Of a stretch of 7,378 nucleotides of DNA, positions 5,116 through 7,378 are shown one piece after another (the stretch's first letter is position 1; each line of letters begins with the position of its first letter). Source of the stretch: Actinomycetota bacterium (GTDB lineage: Bacteria > Actinomycetota > UBA4738 > CADDZG01 > WHSQ01); assembly GCA_030448085.1 (NCBI GenBank), contig JAUJNU010000057.1:1-7378 (forward strand). Direction: 5' to 3'. A program made the position numbers and the translations under genes. The notes under the pieces are model-generated. The model was not told where the DNA came from. It did not search any database and saw only the letters and a program-made list of their open reading frames with translations.

Positions 5116-7284
5116 CTACTTCAGGAGCTCATAGTTGTAGGCGAATGGGTCGGTCGCGATGGGCGTCTTCGAGGTAACGATGAGGATGCTCCTCTGCCCC
5201 GCGAGCGTCGCCGGCTTACGAAGGTTGAACTTCTTGTCGTGCCTGCGGAAGTGCTTGCGGGTGTAGACCTTGCGTGCGACCCGCTTGCCGGAGACCCGGA
5301 CGACCTGCACGAGCGGCTTGTTCTTCGCGAGAGGCTTGATGCGCAGGAACTTGAGGATCCCGTCGCCACCGAACTTGAACGGCGTGCGCTTCCTTTCGAA
5401 CCTCTGCTTCTTCCAGATCACGTTCGTTCCGTCCTTCATCTGGACGTTGTCCACGACGAAGCCGGGCTCGGTAACAGCCTGGTCGGTGTCGTACTCGAAG
5501 CGGACGAGAACCTTCTTGCCCGCGTACTTCGAGAGGTCGAGGGTGCAGGTCTTCCAACCTTCCGAGTCCCCGGTGATGCCTCCCGATTCGGTAGTGGCCC
5601 GGTTGTTGCCGTTGGGATCGGTCGCCCGGCCCCCGCACTCGGGCGTGGGGACGAAGTCGAAGGTCTTGCCACCGTCCTCGCTCACGCGAACGTACACATA
5701 GTCCCAGTCCTCTTCGATCTGGTACCAGTATCTGAACTGGAGCTTGGGGGAAGCTGCTCCCGTGAGGTTCGCTGGACGCTGCAACCACGTAATCATCTCG
5801 TCGGCCCTGTTGGTCCAGGCGAAATAACCACCGGCAGGCTTCGGCTGCCCCTGGTTAGCAGGGATGACCGCAACCTTTCGCTCGACGCCTACCTGGAGCT
5901 GCCCCTCCTGACCCGGGGCGAACTCGTAGTACTCCCCGGCGTACGGGTGAACAGTCGCCGACGCTGAGTCGGGCGTCGTCGAGCCCGGGATCGTCTGCTG
6001 CTCCTTGACGGACTTGACGTGGACCGTTCGGTTCTTGTAGCCGTACTGACCCTTCGCGGCCCCCGGCTTGTCAAGGTAGTTGGCGACGACGTAGTCCTTG
6101 AATACCTTGTTGAAGTTCCCCGTGCGGTAATAGCGCCTCAGCTGATTTTTCAGATTCGTGGTGCGGGTCTTGATGACCTTCGTGACGCCCTTCGGCCCGT
6201 CGGGCGGCGTCCGTGTAAGGAGCTTGGCGAGACCGTACGCCTCGAGGTACTTCGTGTCCTTGTTCTCGGGCGCGCCGTAGTGGTTGAAGAGATAGTCGAA
6301 GAACAGGAACGCCTGCCCGTAGTCCGCAAGGGAGCTCCCCCAGTCGAGCAGGTGGTTGTCGGGCTGGTTCTGGTAAGCGTTCACGTGCCCGTCAACCGAG
6401 CTGGTGAAACCGTTCACGGCGATGGCGACGTCCGCCATGCCCTCGTTCACCCAGGTCGCCTCGTTGTAGTCGTTGCTGAACTGGATCATGTGGAAGAACT
6501 CGTGCGCGATGACGCCGGCGTAGGTGTCGCTTCCCACATCGAGACGGCCGGAGTTCATGAAAAACATCTCCATCTCGTTCGAGTGCGGCGACTCGTGCTC
6601 GCCCTCGCCGTTGGGGTACTCGTGCTCCGAGGAGTAATAACCGGCGACCACGCTCGTGCTGAAGGCGGGCGGCACTCCCACCCCGGGCGTGTCGATGTTG
6701 AAGTTCAGGATGCTGATGTGCTTGTCGCAGTCCGCGTCCCGCCAGTCCTTCGGCAGCCCCGGGGCAAGGTTCTGCGCCGGATAGCGCGGGTCCGGCTGCT
6801 TGCCGAAGTACGCCCGGTCGATCTTGTAGATCTTCTCCCAGTCCCTCAGGGCCTCCTCCGCCTCGGCGCGGGTGACGAAGCCCCGCTCGGGGATAGCGGG
6901 GCCCGTGGGGACGAAGAAAGCCTTGTCCACCCACAGATAGCCGTGCTCCGACTTCGCCGCGAGGATGAAGTCCTTCTGTACCGTCTGGCCGAGGTCGTAG
7001 TCGCTCACCCAGAACTTGCGCTCGTCGTCGACGTTGTACGTGGGCGACGTGCAACCTTTCTTGCCGTAGCCGGAGGCACGAGGGGCCGGCCTGGTGCCCA
7101 GCGCTTCCTGCTTCGCCATGAACTCCTCCGCCCGGACGACGTCCGGGTAGGAGAGGTGGCCGAGGAGATGGTCGTCGATCGTCACGACCTCGGCGGGACT
7201 TGTTTTCGGTACGGGCTTGGCAGCAGCTATCCCCGCGGGAAGAAGCAGGGCGGCAGCCAGGGTCATCGATAGCGCTCGCTTCAT
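5116..7284 (-). CDS. Secreted M6/immune inhibitor A-like zinc metallopeptidase
   Basis: A 722-residue exported protease. Residues 1-22 are a Sec signal peptide (MKRALS, hydrophobic core, then IAAA), with likely cleavage before KPVPK. A propeptide-like region (about 23-185) contains Cys78, and Cys186 follows. The catalytic domain has the zinc motif AHEFFHMIQF (HEFFH at 261-265, Glu262 catalytic) and WVNEGMAD with Glu281 as the probable third zinc ligand, a gluzincin arrangement. A jelly-roll region at about 484-619 (FRYWYQIEEDWDYVYVRVSEDGG, broken here as FRYWYQIEED and WDYVYVRVSEDGG; then GGITGDSEGW and VLVRFEYDTD) matches the MAM/VEG-like C-terminal part of immune inhibitor A. Cys550 and Cys580 could form a disulfide within it. 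Residues 621-722 hold 28 Lys/Arg and only 5 Asp/Glu, which is unusual and may bind cell wall, DNA or acidic polymer. The ATG at 7284 is preferred over a GTG at 7338 because it places the signal peptide at the N-terminus and has GAGGGGG eight bases upstream. It probably degrades extracellular protein. Confidence 0.88.
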   Translation of the reverse strand: MKRALSMTLAAALLLPAGIAAAKPVPKTSPAEVVTIDDHLLGHLSYPDVVRAEEFMAKQEALGTRPAPRASGYGKKGCTSPTYNVDDERKFWVSDYDLGQTVQKDFILAAKSEHGYLWVDKAFFVPTGPAIPERGFVTRAEAEEALRDWEKIYKIDRAYFGKQPDPRYPAQNLAPGLPKDWRDADCDKHISILNFNIDTPGVGVPPAFSTSVVAGYYSSEHEYPNGEGEHESPHSNEMEMFFMNSGRLDVGSDTYAGVIAHEFFHMIQFSNDYNEATWVNEGMADVAIAVNGFTSSVDGHVNAYQNQPDNHLLDWGSSLADYGQAFLFFDYLFNHYGAPENKDTKYLEAYGLAKLLTRTPPDGPKGVTKVIKTRTTNLKNQLRRYYRTGNFNKVFKDYVVANYLDKPGAAKGQYGYKNRTVHVKSVKEQQTIPGSTTPDSASATVHPYAGEYYEFAPGQEGQLQVGVERKVAVIPANQGQPKPAGGYFAWTNRADEMITWLQRPANLTGAASPKLQFRYWYQIEEDWDYVYVRVSEDGGKTFDFVPTPECGGRATDPNGNNRATTESGGITGDSEGWKTCTLDLSKYAGKKVLVRFEYDTDQAVTEPGFVVDNVQMKDGTNVIWKKQRFERKRTPFKFGGDGILKFLRIKPLAKNKPLVQVVRVSGKRVARKVYTRKHFRRHDKKFNLRKPATLAGQRSILIVTSKTPIATDPFAYNYELLK

Positions 7285-7378
7285 GTGTGGATCCCCCTCT
7301 TCCGGCTGACGTGTCGTCTGGTTCGAAAAGTTTGCCACGAGGGCTGAGACTCCTGTCCCCTAGACGCGGAAAGGGCGG
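7285..7378 (-). promoter_or_regulatory. Leader and ribosome site of the metallopeptidase gene
   Basis: The 94 bases upstream of the peptidase ATG contain a strong ribosome site, GAGGGGG at 7299-7293, eight bases before the start, which decides the start choice. An in-frame GTG at 7338 would add 18 polar residues in front of the signal peptide; AGGAG stands 11 bases before it, too far to be convincing. A short palindrome TTCGAA lies at 7322-7327. I find no clear -35/-10 pair, and the promoter may lie beyond the window. Confidence 0.4.

Noticed and set aside
3873..5177. 434-residue plus-strand ORF across the thioesterase and SDR
   Set aside because: It is in a different frame from both real genes, and its Arg/Ser/Pro-rich product shows no domain.
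6019..7272. 417-residue plus-strand ORF opposite the peptidase
   Set aside because: Val/Arg/Leu-rich shadow; the minus strand has the signal peptide, HEFFH motif and a strong ribosome site.
7285..7338. N-terminal extension of the peptidase to a GTG at 7338
   Set aside because: It would bury the signal peptide behind 18 polar residues and has only a distant ribosome site, while the ATG at 7284 has an excellent one.
1..7378. CRISPR array, IS element, tRNA/rRNA, toxin-antitoxin or phage-defence cassette
   Set aside because: I searched both strands by eye and found no spaced direct repeats, transposase motifs, terminal inverted repeats flanking genes, RNA gene cores or defence-protein motifs.

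Overview
The window is high-GC DNA (by eye well above 60 % G+C, with codon third positions mostly G or C). It carries several families common in Actinomycetota: a GT39-type GT-C glycosyltransferase, a UDP-galactopyranose-mutase-like flavoprotein, a TesB-like thioesterase, a glucose-dehydrogenase-like SDR and an InhA-like secreted metallopeptidase. A soil or environmental actinobacterium is my best guess. This is inferred from composition and protein style only; no rRNA or other marker gene is present.

Layout from left to right. (1) Positions 1-216, minus strand: the start of a right-handed beta-helix (pectate-lyase-like) protein that runs off the left edge and has no usable start codon in its own frame. 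(2) 284-1633, minus: a multi-spanning GT39-like glycosyltransferase whose C-terminus looks cut short by a TAA. (3) A short divergent intergenic region (1634-1686). (4) 1687-4911, plus: a run of three genes, the flavoprotein, the thioesterase and the SDR, with gaps of 88 and 26 bases that suggest one transcription unit. (5) 4908-5057, minus: a 49-residue, strongly acidic, previously unlisted small ORF that meets the SDR gene tail-to-tail in a shared CTAG. (6) 5116-7284, minus: a 722-residue secreted zinc metallopeptidase with an HEFFH motif, an InhA/MAM-like beta-sandwich and a very basic C-terminal region. (7) 7285-7378: its leader.

How they may fit together. The GT39 enzyme and the mutase-like flavoprotein are divergently transcribed and both belong to families tied to cell-surface glycans, so this part may concern envelope polysaccharide or lipoglycan. 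The thioesterase and SDR look like general acyl-CoA and alcohol/sugar metabolism, and their link to the glycan genes is only positional. The peptidase and the small acidic ORF face the other way and form a separate unit with an exported product.

I see no IS element, CRISPR array, RNA gene, defence cassette or origin. The points most worth a second look are the broken left end (two adjacent damaged or chimeric minus-strand genes), the small acidic ORF, and the unusual basic tail of the peptidase. I do not see a convincing new multi-gene system.
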